From: Clostridium putrefaciens
GTDB lineage: Bacteria > Bacillota > Clostridia > Clostridiales > Clostridiaceae
DNA length: 64,000 nucleotides
Assembly: GCF_900461105.1 (NCBI RefSeq)
Contig: NZ_UFWZ01000001.1
Span: 1,922,001 to 1,986,000, forward strand
Direction: 5' to 3'
Made by a program: the position numbers and the translations under genes. Below are positions 9,199 to 18,597 of this stretch, in pieces; position 1 is the stretch's first letter, and the number at the start of each line of letters is the position of its first letter. The notes under the pieces were generated by a model. It did not search any database and had not been told where the DNA came from. It saw only the letters and a program-made list of their open reading frames with translations.

Positions 9199-9314
9199 TC
9201 TTACTTACCTCCATATATAAATAACTTTATTAATTTAAAATATCGTATTTAAATTATAGCACTAATCAATGCTAATACAATATAAATTTATATATTGGAT
9301 TTATTTTATGACCC

Positions 9315-10013
9315 TTAACTAAGTATCTTAAATATAAATATAGTTAAAACTGTACCAAATACTGCTCCTACTACAACTTCTTGGATAGAGTGAACCTCTG
9401 AGTCAACCCTACTTTGTGCTACAATGATTGCTAAAAGATAACTAAGTGCCATAGATACAGGCTCTTCTGCAATTAATGCAATTATAGTAGCTATAGAAAA
9501 GGCAATAGTACTGTGTCCACTAGGCATTCCACCTCTAAGAGGCGTACCTTCTCCATAAATAGCTTTTACCATAATTGTAACTATACTAACCATAACTAAT
9601 ATTATAAAAACCATATAGGGGTCTGAATCTTTTATTTTAAGAATTATCGAAAATGTTGCATTGGTTAGTTTATCCCAAAATATTATGTATCCTACCATGA
9701 TAGCATTAATAGCAGTAACAAGCACAGCTCCTGCTGCCGTGTTCTTAGCTATCTTCGCCAAAGGATGGTAGTAATTTGTGGTAGCATCAATAGCACTCTC
9801 TACGGAGGTATTTATAAGTTCTGCTGCTATAACCAAAGTAATTGTTATAGTTATAATTAAAAGTTCAACCTTACTAATATCATATACAAAGCATGCTGAT
9901 AGTACTAGAAAGGTAGCCACTAAATGTATTTTCATATTTCTTTGAGTTCTTGCAGAATATATTAACCCTTGTATAGCATAATTAAAACTATCTATTAATC
10001 TTTTTATCTTCAT
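9315..10013 (-). CDS. dgkA: Undecaprenol/diacylglycerol kinase DgkA fused to a PAP2 phosphatase domain
   Basis: 232 residues carry two membrane domains. Residues about 1-120 are DgkA-like: FNYAIQGLIYSARTQRNMKIH, then AAELINTSVESAIDA and AKNTAAGAVL, with three transmembrane segments; Gram-positive members phosphorylate undecaprenol. Residues about 140-232 are PAP2-like: GGMPSGHSTIAFS and SRVDSEVHSIQEVVVGA give the PSGH and SR-x5-H motifs of lipid phosphatases, though the usual first motif (K-x6-RP) is only vaguely present. The gene lies between ybeY and cdd, the normal dgkA slot. A GGTGG ribosome site precedes ATG. Whether the PAP2 part is active is not certain. Confidence 0.9.
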   Translation of the reverse strand: MKIKRLIDSFNYAIQGLIYSARTQRNMKIHLVATFLVLSACFVYDISKVELLIITITITLVIAAELINTSVESAIDATTNYYHPLAKIAKNTAAGAVLVTAINAIMVGYIIFWDKLTNATFSIILKIKDSDPYMVFIILVMVSIVTIMVKAIYGEGTPLRGGMPSGHSTIAFSIATIIALIAEEPVSMALSYLLAIIVAQSRVDSEVHSIQEVVVGAVFGTVLTIFIFKILS

Positions 10014-10128
10014 AAATTCACCACCATAGTAATTTTGCCCTTTTCCAAAGTCTTTAAATTTATTAAAAGTATATTAAGTGTCTTATGTTATTTTAAGAGA
10101 TGTAATCACTATGTTATAATTAACATGC

Positions 10129-10629
10129 TTACCTTCCAATATTAAGTTCACCTAATATATACTCTTCTCTCTTTCTCATAACAGCCTTTTCAGCTATCTC
10201 CATATGATCATAACCCAAAAGATGAAGTATAGAATGCACTATTAAATAAGCTACCTCTCTTTTAAAAGAATGTCCATAATCTTTACTTTGTTCTAAAGCC
10301 TTTTCAAGTGATATGACAATATCACCGAGAAGCAAATCTTCTCCATCAAGATATGTCTCATCAAATTTACACTCAAGATAGACTTCACTAAATACCTTAT
10401 CTTTAGGATAATCCAAAAGAGGAAATGATAAAACATCAGTTTCATTATCTATATTTCTATGCTTTTTATTTATATTCTTTATCTCTATATTATTTACAAG
10501 TAGTATACTAAGCTCATAATTTATATTAACAGCTTCCTTTTTCAATGCAAAATCTGCTACCTTTTCAATATCCTTTATAAAATCTTCATCTATTAAAAAG
10601 TCATTTTGATTATTTTCAACGTATATCAT
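10129..10629 (-). CDS. ybeY: Endoribonuclease YbeY
   Basis: Metal-dependent RNase for 16S rRNA 3'-end maturation and ribosome quality control. 166 residues. The zinc-binding signature is HSILHLLGYDH near 130-140, preceded by DVLSFPLLDYP and a GDIVIS segment typical of the family. It starts two bases after the pgpH stop, so translation is probably coupled, with the conserved order pgpH-ybeY-dgkA. Confidence 0.97.
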   Translation of the reverse strand: MIYVENNQNDFLIDEDFIKDIEKVADFALKKEAVNINYELSILLVNNIEIKNINKKHRNIDNETDVLSFPLLDYPKDKVFSEVYLECKFDETYLDGEDLLLGDIVISLEKALEQSKDYGHSFKREVAYLIVHSILHLLGYDHMEIAEKAVMRKREEYILGELNIGR

Positions 10630-10631
10630 TG

Positions 10632-12698
10632 TTACTTCTCCTTAATTACTTTAGTATTATCTGACGGGTACTCAATTCTTTGATGATAGATACTATTTAA
10701 GGTTTTTAGAAAAGATTTTCTTATAAGTTCTAAATCCTTTAAAGTTAAATCACAATCATTTAATTGCCCATCATTTAGCTTATCTTTTATTATATTATTA
10801 ACCATTTCTTCAATCTTACCCTTAGTTGGGTTTTGAATTGATCTAACAGCAGCTTCTACCCCATCTGCTAGCATTATGATACCAGATTCCTTAGTTTTTG
10901 GTATAGGACCTTGATATCTGAAATCTTCTTCTTTTATATCCTCTGGCTTTTCACTATTGTTTTTAGCCGTAAAATAAAAATATTTAACAAGAGTATTTCC
11001 ATGATGTTCTTCTATTACATCTTGAATAACCTTTGGTATATTATATTCTTTTGCAAGTTCTAATCCATCTTTAACATGAGATATTATTATTAATGTACTT
11101 AAATTAGGGGTTATTTTATCATGAGGATTTTCATTTCCCACTTGATTTTCTTTGAAAAAATATGGTCTTTTAGTTTTTCCTGCATCATGATAATAAGCTG
11201 CTATTCTAGCTAGAATAGCATTACCTCCTACTTCTTCTGTAGCCATTTCAGCTAGATTTGCTACCATTATACTATGATGGTAAGTTCCTGGTGTCTCCAT
11301 TAATATCTTCTTTAATAATGGATTATTAGGATTTGAAAGTTCTAATAACTTTACCGTAGTTACAATATCAAAAGTGCTTTCAAATAAAGGAAGTAACCCT
11401 AGAGTAAGTATAGCTGATCCAAGTGTTGCTATACCCATAAAAGATGTCCTTTTAAGCGTTTCAATTATATTATTGCTAAGTAAAACACCCATAGATAAAC
11501 TTATAACCATATTTATTATTCCAATATATATAGCAGAATATATAATATCATTTCTTTGTTGCATCTTTCTCATAAACATGGACCCAAGAACTGCATTTAG
11601 TACTGCTATCATTGTAACTTCTATATTAAATCCTATATTTATACTTATTAATATACTGTTTATAATACTTAGTGCCATAGATACCTTATAATTTATAAGA
11701 ATCGTTATAAGCATAGGCCCCATAGCTAATGGAATTAAAAATGGAGTAGCAATCCCCACACTTCTAGCTATAATAACACACAATACATTAATAAGGCTAA
11801 TTAGTAAAAGCTTGCTTGTGTCCTTAAAGATCTCCCTATAATATCTATAAATATAATACCACTGTATCATAAGTAATATAAAAATCATTACAGCTAGCGC
11901 AGTATATATAGGCCATTGAGATGATGATGTATTTAAAAGTGCTAGATCTTCTAATAATCGTAGTTGATTTTGAGTTATAGGCTCCCCTTCTTTAACTATC
12001 ATTTGATTTTTCTTTATTATTACAGGCACCACATCTTTAGTTGCTTGCTTTTTAAGTTCCTCAGTTTTTTCCTTATCATAGAAAAAGTTAGGTTTAATTT
12101 GAGATGTAATGAGCTCAATACCAAGATTTTTAATATTTTTAGGAATATTATAAGTGTTAATATTACTTACTACATCCTCTTCAGTACTTTTAATATCTCC
12201 TGGTTTATTTTCTTCTATTCTTCCCTCATATATTTTAGTTAGAGTATCTAGTGTAACCACTTGGAGTGTTTTAACATCTTCCTTTGAAAGTTTAATAACC
12301 TCTATAAAATCTTCTTCAGACATTGAAATCTTTGACTCTGCCTGTATAATTTCTAAAATTTCAGGCTCTGATGTTCCCGCCTCTTTTAATGAGTTTATTT
12401 TATTAAAGAATATTTTCGAATTATCAAGTGCCTGCTTTTTAACCTCTGGCTTTTGATTAAATTGAAGTTCAACTTCCTCTGTAGCTTGCTTTTCTTTTGC
12501 CTCTGTAGCAGCCTTATCAATAACCTCTTTATTTGCCTTAATATTTTCCCTTGCTATATCACCAGCTTGAAGTGAGTATCTCTTAGTTATAAATGAAGTT
12601 AAAGATACAAAGTAAATTATAAGAAAGGAAATTATAAATACGAAAGTCCTTTTGTGTTTAAAAATACTCCTAACACCACTACTTTTTTCTTTAGCCAT
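10632..12698 (-). CDS. pgpH: PgpH (YqfF)-type 7TM-HD cyclic-di-AMP phosphodiesterase
   Basis: 688 residues with the PgpH layout: one N-terminal membrane segment (about 14-36), an extracellular region (about 40-265), seven membrane helices (about 265-455) and a C-terminal HD domain containing ETPGTYHHSIMVANLAE, AAYYHDAGKTKRPYFF and EEHHGNT. The HD pair of YYHDAGK supplies the metal ligands. Family members hydrolyse cyclic-di-AMP to pApA and affect osmotic and cell-wall homeostasis. ybeY follows immediately. In many Firmicutes phoH sits between yqfD and this gene; here the yqfD-pgpH gap is only 38 bases and holds no gene. Confidence 0.94.
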   Translation of the reverse strand: MAKEKSSGVRSIFKHKRTFVFIISFLIIYFVSLTSFITKRYSLQAGDIARENIKANKEVIDKAATEAKEKQATEEVELQFNQKPEVKKQALDNSKIFFNKINSLKEAGTSEPEILEIIQAESKISMSEEDFIEVIKLSKEDVKTLQVVTLDTLTKIYEGRIEENKPGDIKSTEEDVVSNINTYNIPKNIKNLGIELITSQIKPNFFYDKEKTEELKKQATKDVVPVIIKKNQMIVKEGEPITQNQLRLLEDLALLNTSSSQWPIYTALAVMIFILLMIQWYYIYRYYREIFKDTSKLLLISLINVLCVIIARSVGIATPFLIPLAMGPMLITILINYKVSMALSIINSILISINIGFNIEVTMIAVLNAVLGSMFMRKMQQRNDIIYSAIYIGIINMVISLSMGVLLSNNIIETLKRTSFMGIATLGSAILTLGLLPLFESTFDIVTTVKLLELSNPNNPLLKKILMETPGTYHHSIMVANLAEMATEEVGGNAILARIAAYYHDAGKTKRPYFFKENQVGNENPHDKITPNLSTLIIISHVKDGLELAKEYNIPKVIQDVIEEHHGNTLVKYFYFTAKNNSEKPEDIKEEDFRYQGPIPKTKESGIIMLADGVEAAVRSIQNPTKGKIEEMVNNIIKDKLNDGQLNDCDLTLKDLELIRKSFLKTLNSIYHQRIEYPSDNTKVIKEK

Positions 12699-12736
12699 AA
12701 TTATTCCACCTTTTCTTTTTATAAAGTGTACTAAAC

Positions 12737-13870
12737 CTACTTTAAAGATATGTTTTGCTCCACTATAAAAATTACATTTAAATTTAAGGCATCTTCTATT
12801 TTTTCTTTGTTTATTATACTATCTAGTATTTTACAATCTATCGGAAGCTCTTTAATAAGTTGTTCTTTCAGTTCTTCTGTAGATTGTTTTATAACCTGAT
12901 TTTCATCTTTCTCAAAATTAATCTCTTTTAACTCATAGTATATAACCTTTTTAATAAACTTTCCACTATCTTCAATACTTTTGTAATTCTTATACTCATT
13001 GTTATATTTTTTTAAGTATAACTTTTTACCATATATATATATATATCTTTCTTCTTTCATATTTCCAGTAGGTTCTTTTAAGGTTCCTTTTAATTTAATG
13101 CTTTTATTAAATTCATAAAAGGTTTTAGCAATTACATCCCCTTCTGCTTTAGTAATATAGGTGGCTCCTTCCTTCCCCTGTTCAGCATTTATTAATATAT
13201 CTCCTTTCTTTACCAAATCTCCAGGCTTTACAATGGCTGTTCCTGAAACTGTGTATACTCTTATTACTTCTCCATCCATTTTTGAAATTATGTTATTTAT
13301 ACTATTATCTTCTTCAATAATTGGAGGAGACTTCCTTTCAGCAACCTTTATTTTCATTTTAGAACCCTCTACCCTTGCCCTTATCCACATTATATCCTCT
13401 CTCTTTTTCATTTCTTCTTCTATTCTAGCAACACTTGTATCCTTTTTTTTAATTCCAGGCCTAACACCTAAATCCATTAAATATTTCCTTACCTCATAGG
13501 GTGATAAATATTTTTCTGTCTCTATTTCAATAGACCATATAAATGTGGACATATAATATATTAATACTAAAAATAGCACACTTCCTGCAGCAAAGCTTAA
13601 GTATCTTTTAACCTTCATAATAATGAAATGCATTCCACTTCTACTTGTTATTCTTATTTTTGAATTAGTTGCCTTCGCTGACTCTTCTAAATGTTTATAA
13701 TCTCTTATACTAATATAAAATCTTACAGTGCTAATATTTACTTTTCTTACATTCTTTATAATTACCCCCTTATTCCAAAGAAGATTTATTATCCTTTCTG
13801 GTATTAAACATTGAACTTCCACCTCTATTGTTCCCTTATAATTATTTGAAGCTTTACTCATTGCCCTCAT
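12737..13870 (-). CDS. yqfD: Sporulation protein YqfD
   Basis: About 377 residues, with a membrane anchor near 90-112 (YLSFAAGSVLFLVLIYYMST) and an extracytoplasmic part, as in the YqfD family made in the mother cell during sporulation and needed for efficient spore formation in Bacillus. It overlaps the end of yqfC by 17 bases, the standard pairing. Two ATG codons are possible (13870 and 13861); the first has a GGTGG-like site, and the second lies close behind GAGGG. A short (AT)8 tract at 13031-13046 encodes an alternating Tyr-Ile stretch. Biochemical role unknown. Confidence 0.9.
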   Translation of the reverse strand: MRAMSKASNNYKGTIEVEVQCLIPERIINLLWNKGVIIKNVRKVNISTVRFYISIRDYKHLEESAKATNSKIRITSRSGMHFIIMKVKRYLSFAAGSVLFLVLIYYMSTFIWSIEIETEKYLSPYEVRKYLMDLGVRPGIKKKDTSVARIEEEMKKREDIMWIRARVEGSKMKIKVAERKSPPIIEEDNSINNIISKMDGEVIRVYTVSGTAIVKPGDLVKKGDILINAEQGKEGATYITKAEGDVIAKTFYEFNKSIKLKGTLKEPTGNMKEERYIYIYGKKLYLKKYNNEYKNYKSIEDSGKFIKKVIYYELKEINFEKDENQVIKQSTEELKEQLIKELPIDCKILDSIINKEKIEDALNLNVIFIVEQNISLK

Positions 13871-14138
13871 ACACCACCGATTTAAATACTCCTTTTAAAC
13901 TAAAAGTCTTTCCACCTAAAAACAAAACCTCAAAATTACTACCATATATGGTTATAGCCCCTATTTTAGAATTAATTTTAACCTTATTCTCATCAAAAAT
14001 AATTATACCCTTATGATTTTCTATATTTATATCTCTATTACCTGTAATAGTTATCATAGGCAAATCCAAAATTATTTCTCTTGGGAGTTCCAGTTTTTCT
14101 GATAAACCTTCTTTTATTATGTCTATTTTATTATCCAT
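13854..14138 (-). CDS. yqfC: Sporulation protein YqfC
   Basis: 94 residues of the YabP/YqfC family: ELPREIILDLPMITITGNRD followed by IENHKGIIIFDENKV and ITIYGSNFEVLFLGGKTFSLKG, a compact beta-rich protein made during sporulation. ATG at 14138 is chosen over GTG at 14147 because GAGGTG stands six bases before it. It starts the yqfC-yqfD-pgpH-ybeY block and is separated from yqeY by a terminator. Confidence 0.92.
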   Translation of the reverse strand: MDNKIDIIKEGLSEKLELPREIILDLPMITITGNRDINIENHKGIIIFDENKVKINSKIGAITIYGSNFEVLFLGGKTFSLKGVFKSVVYEGNE

Positions 14139-14254
14139 ATTTGTCACCTCAAATTATTTCTTTCATAATAATTTATGAGACTTTATTTAAGTTAATACCA
14201 CTTATATGAATAATCTAAAGTAAACTTAGAATCTTTAATTGTATAAATAAGCAA

Positions 14255-14289
14255 AAAATAAAAGGATTCACTATTTTTGTGAATCCTTT
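14255..14289 (-). terminator. Rho-independent terminator after rpsU-yqeY
   Basis: AAAGGATTCAC (14261-14271) pairs with GTGAATCCTTT (14279-14289), an 11-bp stem, and on the minus strand is followed by TATTTTTTG. It lies just after the yqeY stop and before yqfC. Confidence 0.9.
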
Positions 14290-14308
14290 GTATTTCTTAT
14301 CATACTTT

Positions 14309-14758
14309 TTATTTACTATTTAAATATTCTTTAACAACTGAACTAACATATTTAGCATCGGCTCTCCCAACAACTTTAGGTCTAAGCTCCGCCATAAGTT
14401 TGCCCATATCTTTCATGCTATTTGCCTCTACCTTTGAAGCCGCCTCTTTAACTAATGAAAATACTTCTTCGTCGCTTAACTGCTGAGGAAGGTAACTTAA
14501 CAAAATCTCAATTTCGGCCTTAGCTTCATCTACAAGATCCTGTCTTTTTCCTTTTTCGAACTCAAACATAGCTTCTTTTCTTTGCTTGATTTCTTTAGCC
14601 AAAATCTCAATAACTTGCTTATCCTCAAGCTCAACACCATCAGTTTTTTCAACTAAAAGTATTGAAGACCTAGCCATGCTTATAGTGCTAGCCTTTAGTT
14701 TTTCTTTAGCTTTTAAAGCTTGTTTCCAGTCTTCTTGAAGTTGTTTTTTTATTGGCAT
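14309..14758 (-). CDS. yqeY: GatB/YqeY domain protein
   Basis: 149 residues of the YqeY family, related to the tail domain of GatB, which binds tRNA in the amidotransferase. Typical features are DWKQALKAKEK at the N-terminus, AEIEILLSYLPQQLSDEE in the middle and KDMGKLMAELRPKVVGRADA near the C-terminus. ATG at 14758 (MPIKKQL) has GAAGG seven bases upstream. It follows rpsU by 25 bases, a widespread pair. A role in tRNA-dependent amidation or translation is inferred, not proven. Confidence 0.92.
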   Translation of the reverse strand: MPIKKQLQEDWKQALKAKEKLKASTISMARSSILLVEKTDGVELEDKQVIEILAKEIKQRKEAMFEFEKGKRQDLVDEAKAEIEILLSYLPQQLSDEEVFSLVKEAASKVEANSMKDMGKLMAELRPKVVGRADAKYVSSVVKEYLNSK

Positions 14759-14783
14759 TATTGTACCTTCTTTCAAAGAAACT

Positions 14784-14960
14784 CTATTTGAATTTTCTCT
14801 TTCTCGCAGCTTCTGATTTGTTCTTCTTCTTTACACTTGGCTTTTCATAATGTTCTCTTTTCCTAACTTCTGAAAGCACTCCTGACCTAGCACATTTCTT
14901 TTTAAATCTTCTTAATGCACTGTCTAATGTTTCGTTTTCTCCAACCTTAATTTCTGACAT
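14784..14960 (-). CDS. rpsU: 30S ribosomal protein S21
   Basis: A 58-residue basic protein translated directly from the sequence: it begins [20 protein letters not shown], has [20 protein letters not shown] and ends in RKRKFK. This is the complete S21 of Firmicutes. GGAGGG lies eight bases upstream of ATG. It has its own promoter at 15030-15059 and forms an operon with yqeY. S21 affects initiation on mRNAs by the 30S platform. Confidence 0.97.
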   Translation of the reverse strand: MSEIKVGENETLDSALRRFKKKCARSGVLSEVRKREHYEKPSVKKKNKSEAARKRKFK

Positions 14961-15029
14961 ATATTTTCCCTCCCTCCGCTAGCTAAAATTTTATATGATA
15001 GCTTCAAAGGCTTAAATAGCACACGCTCT

Positions 15030-15059
15030 ATTATACAGTAATATTAGTACAATTGTCAA
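15030..15059 (-). promoter_or_regulatory. Sigma-A promoter of rpsU
   Basis: On the minus strand TTGACA (15059-15054) and TATAAT (15035-15030) are separated by 18 bases, both perfect consensus hexamers. Transcription would start near 15023, giving a leader of about 60 bases before rpsU. Confidence 0.88.
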
Positions 15060-15078
15060 CAATTTCATATGATTTTTT

Positions 15079-15423
15079 TTAACCCGGAGGCCAAGTTAAA
15101 TCTCGGCCTCCTAGCATATGAAAATGCAAATGTTCCACAGTTTGTCCTCCCTGTTTTCCGCAGTTATTAACAACTCTATAGCCACTTTCATCTATGTTTA
15201 ATATCTTTGCTATCTTTGCTACACTTATGAATAAATTAGAAATACTACTAGAATTTTCTTCACTTATTTCATTAGTGCTTTTTATATGCATCTTAGGTAT
15301 TATTAGTACATGGATGGGAGCTTCTGGATTTAAGTCTTTAAATGCATATACTTTGTCATCTTCATAAACCTTTTCTGATGGTATATCACCTTTTACTATC
15401 TTACAAAATATGCAATCTTCCAC
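15079..15423 (-). CDS. HIT-family nucleotide hydrolase (HinT-like)
   Basis: 114 residues of the histidine-triad family; HinT-type enzymes hydrolyse AMP from phosphoramidates and aminoacyl-adenylates. The triad is HLHFHML with His98, His100 and His102. The N-terminal CIFC (Cys4, Cys7) suggests the zinc-bearing form. It lies 11 bases after mtaB, at the end of the chain that starts with the heat-shock genes. The physiological substrate is unknown. Confidence 0.93.
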   Translation of the reverse strand: MEDCIFCKIVKGDIPSEKVYEDDKVYAFKDLNPEAPIHVLIIPKMHIKSTNEISEENSSSISNLFISVAKIAKILNIDESGYRVVNNCGKQGGQTVEHLHFHMLGGRDLTWPPG

Positions 15424-15434
15424 TTTATCACCTC

Positions 15435-16742
15435 CTAACCTTTTATTACTCCTTCAGCATAATCATTTTCTACATCCTTTATAATAGTTTCTACTACCTT
15501 GCCTATAATATTATCATGGCTACACTTAGATCTTACCTTTATGTAGTTTTCTGCATAACCTTCATATATTCCATCTTCTTTTAAAACCTCTTGTTCATAT
15601 AAAACTTTAAAAGTCTTTCCAATGAACTTATTCATAAATTCTTTTTCATTTATTAAATTAAGTTCTATTAATTTATGGCTTCTTTCATCTTTTATATTCC
15701 CATCTATTTGATTTTTCATATTTTCTGCTTTAGTGCCTTTTCTTGGGCTAAATTTAAAAACGTGAGTCTTTGATAACTTTATTTCTTTTAAAAATTCATA
15801 GGTCTTTTCAAACTCTTCGTTAGATTCACCTGGAAATCCCACTATAACATCCGTAGTTATTGATACATCACCATAAGCTTCCCTTAACTTTTCTACAATA
15901 TCTTTATAATCTTTTGATGTGTATTTCCTATTCATTCTTTCTAATGTTTCATCACATCCGCTTTGGAGTGAAAGATGGAAATGATGACAAAGTTTCTTTA
16001 ATCCTTTTATCTTTCTTAATACATCATCCGTAAAAAATGTGGGGTCTATAGAGCCTATCCTCACCCTTTCAATTCCAGGTATTTCTTCTATTAAGCACAG
16101 TATATCAACTAATGTTACATTTCCTTCTAAGTCAACTCCATAAGATGCAGTATGTATACCTGATAATATCACTTCTTTAAATCCATGTTTAGACAAATTT
16201 TTTATTTCTTCAATCACCTTTTCTGGATCTTTACTGCATACTCCACCTCTAGCATATGGTATTAAACAATAAGAACAAAATCTATTACATCCATCTTGTA
16301 TTTTAATAAAAGCTCTTGTCCTGTCTTGATATTCTTCAATATTTAAATCTTCAAACTTATGATTTTTAAGAACCTCTCCAACCTTTATAATTTGTTTATT
16401 TTCATCCCTTGCTCTATTAACGAAATAAACTATATCACCTTTATTTCTTGTTCCCAAAACTACATTTACGCCTTCTATTAAAGAAACTTCTGTACTAGAT
16501 ATTTGAGCATAACAACCAACTACTGCTATTATAGCCTCAGGATTTTCTCTTCTAGCTCTTCCTATTATTTGCCTTGATTTTTTGTCACCCATGTTAGTTA
16601 CCGTACATGTATTTATAACATATACGTCTGAGAACCTCTCAAAGTCTACTACCTCATATCCCTCTCTTATAAACTTTTCTGCCATAGCTTCAGATTCATA
16701 TTGATTAACTCTGCAGCCTAAAGTAGAAAATGCAACTTTCAT
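15435..16742 (-). CDS. mtaB: tRNA t6A37 methylthiotransferase MtaB
   Basis: Radical-SAM enzyme converting t6A37 of tRNA to ms2t6A. 435 residues. The N-terminal UPF0004 domain has three cluster cysteines in FSTLGCRVNQ, INTCTVTN and VGCYAQ; the radical SAM motif is CNRFCSYC followed by LIPYARGG; a TRAM domain ends the protein. ATG at 16742 overlaps the rsmE stop codon by one base (TGATG), so translation is coupled, and AGGAGGAG lies seven bases before it. The preceding TTG at 16745 is less well placed. Confidence 0.96.
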   Translation of the reverse strand: MKVAFSTLGCRVNQYESEAMAEKFIREGYEVVDFERFSDVYVINTCTVTNMGDKKSRQIIGRARRENPEAIIAVVGCYAQISSTEVSLIEGVNVVLGTRNKGDIVYFVNRARDENKQIIKVGEVLKNHKFEDLNIEEYQDRTRAFIKIQDGCNRFCSYCLIPYARGGVCSKDPEKVIEEIKNLSKHGFKEVILSGIHTASYGVDLEGNVTLVDILCLIEEIPGIERVRIGSIDPTFFTDDVLRKIKGLKKLCHHFHLSLQSGCDETLERMNRKYTSKDYKDIVEKLREAYGDVSITTDVIVGFPGESNEEFEKTYEFLKEIKLSKTHVFKFSPRKGTKAENMKNQIDGNIKDERSHKLIELNLINEKEFMNKFIGKTFKVLYEQEVLKEDGIYEGYAENYIKVRSKCSHDNIIGKVVETIIKDVENDYAEGVIKG

Positions 16743-17491
16743 CAATTAACTCCTCCTAAATCCCCTAATTCATACTGAACTAAAGTTGTTGCAGTAAATC
16801 CTGCAGTTTCAGTTCTTAATATTCTAGGTCCTAAGGTAATTATTTTAGCCCCTACATCTTTTAACATTTTAATTTCTTTTTTCTCAAATCCACCTTCAGG
16901 TCCTATTATTATAGCTACTGTTTTAATATTACTTTTATCTAAAGATATTACCATTTGTCTTATGGTAACCTCTGTTTCGTCTTCATATGGAACTATAACT
17001 AAATCGAACCTTTGTAAACTTTCCATAACTTCAGCTAAAGATATAGGTTCTCTTATCTTAGGTATCAAAGTTCGCTTACTCTGTTTTGAAGCTTCTAATG
17101 CTATTCTTTGAAGCCTATCTATTTTCTTAAACTCACCCTTTAATTTAACATCCACTCTTGATGTTAATATGGGAGTAATCTCCTTAATTCCAAGTTCTGT
17201 ATTCTTCTGAACTATTAAATCCATTTTCGTAGCCTTTGGCAGCCCCTGGAATAAGTGAATCTCTATTGGGCTTTCATTATTTATATCTAACTTTTCTAAA
17301 AGTTTAACCTTTACTAAGGTCTTATCTATGCTAGATATTTCCCCTAGATACTCACAACCATGACCATTGTTTATTATTATCTTTTCAAAAACCTCAAGTC
17401 TTAGAACCTTATATATATGTTTTACATCTTCTCCACGTATTAAGGCTTCTTCTAAAGATATATCTTCTAGTGCTAGGAAAAACTTATGCAT
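16742..17491 (-). CDS. rsmE: 16S rRNA (uracil1498-N3)-methyltransferase RsmE
   Basis: 249-residue SPOUT-class methyltransferase modifying U1498 of 16S rRNA. Key regions are LFQGLPKATKMDLIVQKNTELG, ALEASKQSKR and the SAM-binding knot IIGPEGGFEKKEI followed by LGPRILRTETAGF. All are intact and the length is normal. It lies 12 bases after prmA and overlaps mtaB, a common order downstream of dnaJ in Firmicutes. Confidence 0.97.
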   Translation of the reverse strand: MHKFFLALEDISLEEALIRGEDVKHIYKVLRLEVFEKIIINNGHGCEYLGEISSIDKTLVKVKLLEKLDINNESPIEIHLFQGLPKATKMDLIVQKNTELGIKEITPILTSRVDVKLKGEFKKIDRLQRIALEASKQSKRTLIPKIREPISLAEVMESLQRFDLVIVPYEDETEVTIRQMVISLDKSNIKTVAIIIGPEGGFEKKEIKMLKDVGAKIITLGPRILRTETAGFTATTLVQYELGDLGGVN

Positions 17492-17503
17492 AATATTCTC
17501 TCC

Positions 17504-18445
17504 TTATTTAGCTTTGGCTATTATACAATTCCATTCGCCATCTTTATTTATCTTAATAATTTCAAAGTTTTCTTTCTTTAACTTATCTATTACCATATCG
17601 CATCTATCATGAATTATTCCTGAGGTAATAAATAAACCACCTTCTTTTAGCACCTTTTTTATATCTTCAGTTAAAAGACATATTATTTCGGCTATTATAT
17701 TAGCAACAACTATATCTGCTTTTCCCTCGACTACATCTATAAGATTACCCTCAAGTATAGTTATATTATTAATATTATTAAATTTAATATTTTCTCTTGC
17801 TGAGTCTACTGCTACAGGATCTAAATCAACACCTACAACACTTTTAGCACCTACCTTAGATGCTGCAATAGCAAGAATACCAGAACCTGTTCCTATATCA
17901 AATACTGTCATATCTTTTCTTACATAGCTTTCCATAGCCTCAACACACATTCTTGTAGTTTCATGGGTTCCTGTACCGAATGCCATTCCGGGGTCTAATT
18001 CTATTATAATTTCATCATTAGACTTTTTATAATCTTCCCATATAGGTTTAATTACTATGTTTGAACCTATCTTTGTAGGCTTATAGTACTTCTTCCAATT
18101 ATTGGCCCAATCTTCTTCTTTTACTTTAGAGTAAATTACTTTACCTTCTCCTACATCTATTCCAAAGCTTTTAAGATCAATTATCTTTTTCTTTATATCT
18201 TCTACAATAGATTCCATTTCCTCTTCTACGCTAAAATACCCTGTAACTACTGCAGCTTCGCCCTTATATTCTAATATATTAATATCGGCAAAATCCCATG
18301 TTAAAGCCCCTTGCTTTCTTTTTAATATATCATTTGGGTCCTCTATTGCAACCCCTTTTACATCTAAACTATAAAAAATGCCTGAAATAGGCTCTATTGC
18401 TTCACTTTTTGTTATAACCTTTACTTCTAACCAAGTACCTTGCAT
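17504..18445 (-). CDS. prmA: Ribosomal protein L11 methyltransferase PrmA
   Basis: 313-residue SAM-dependent methyltransferase that trimethylates L11. The C-terminal Rossmann domain has LDPGMAFGTGTHETTR, VFDIGTGSGILAIAASKVGA and NIIAEIICLL; the N-terminal domain recognises L11 (WLEVKVITKSEAIEPISG). ATG at 18445 (MQGTWLEV) is preferred over TTG at 18454, since GGAAGG is about ten bases upstream. It starts the prmA-rsmE-mtaB-HIT block, separated from dnaJ by two hairpins. Confidence 0.96.
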   Translation of the reverse strand: MQGTWLEVKVITKSEAIEPISGIFYSLDVKGVAIEDPNDILKRKQGALTWDFADINILEYKGEAAVVTGYFSVEEEMESIVEDIKKKIIDLKSFGIDVGEGKVIYSKVKEEDWANNWKKYYKPTKIGSNIVIKPIWEDYKKSNDEIIIELDPGMAFGTGTHETTRMCVEAMESYVRKDMTVFDIGTGSGILAIAASKVGAKSVVGVDLDPVAVDSARENIKFNNINNITILEGNLIDVVEGKADIVVANIIAEIICLLTEDIKKVLKEGGLFITSGIIHDRCDMVIDKLKKENFEIIKINKDGEWNCIIAKAK

Positions 18446-18597
18446 ATTATCCAATCCTTCCTAATGTTCTCCTTATTAGTTACACATATCTTGCAATAAA
18501 AGTTCCTTATTGCTTCTATATATTCTACACTTTAGACCTTTATATGTCTACTTAATTTACCTATTTTGTACAACATCTATCCTTACAGTAAAATAGA

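Noticed and set aside
13031-13046. (AT)8 tract inside yqfD as a phase-variation switch
   Set aside because: It encodes a Tyr-Ile stretch in an otherwise normal sporulation gene, and short AT runs are common in this base composition.
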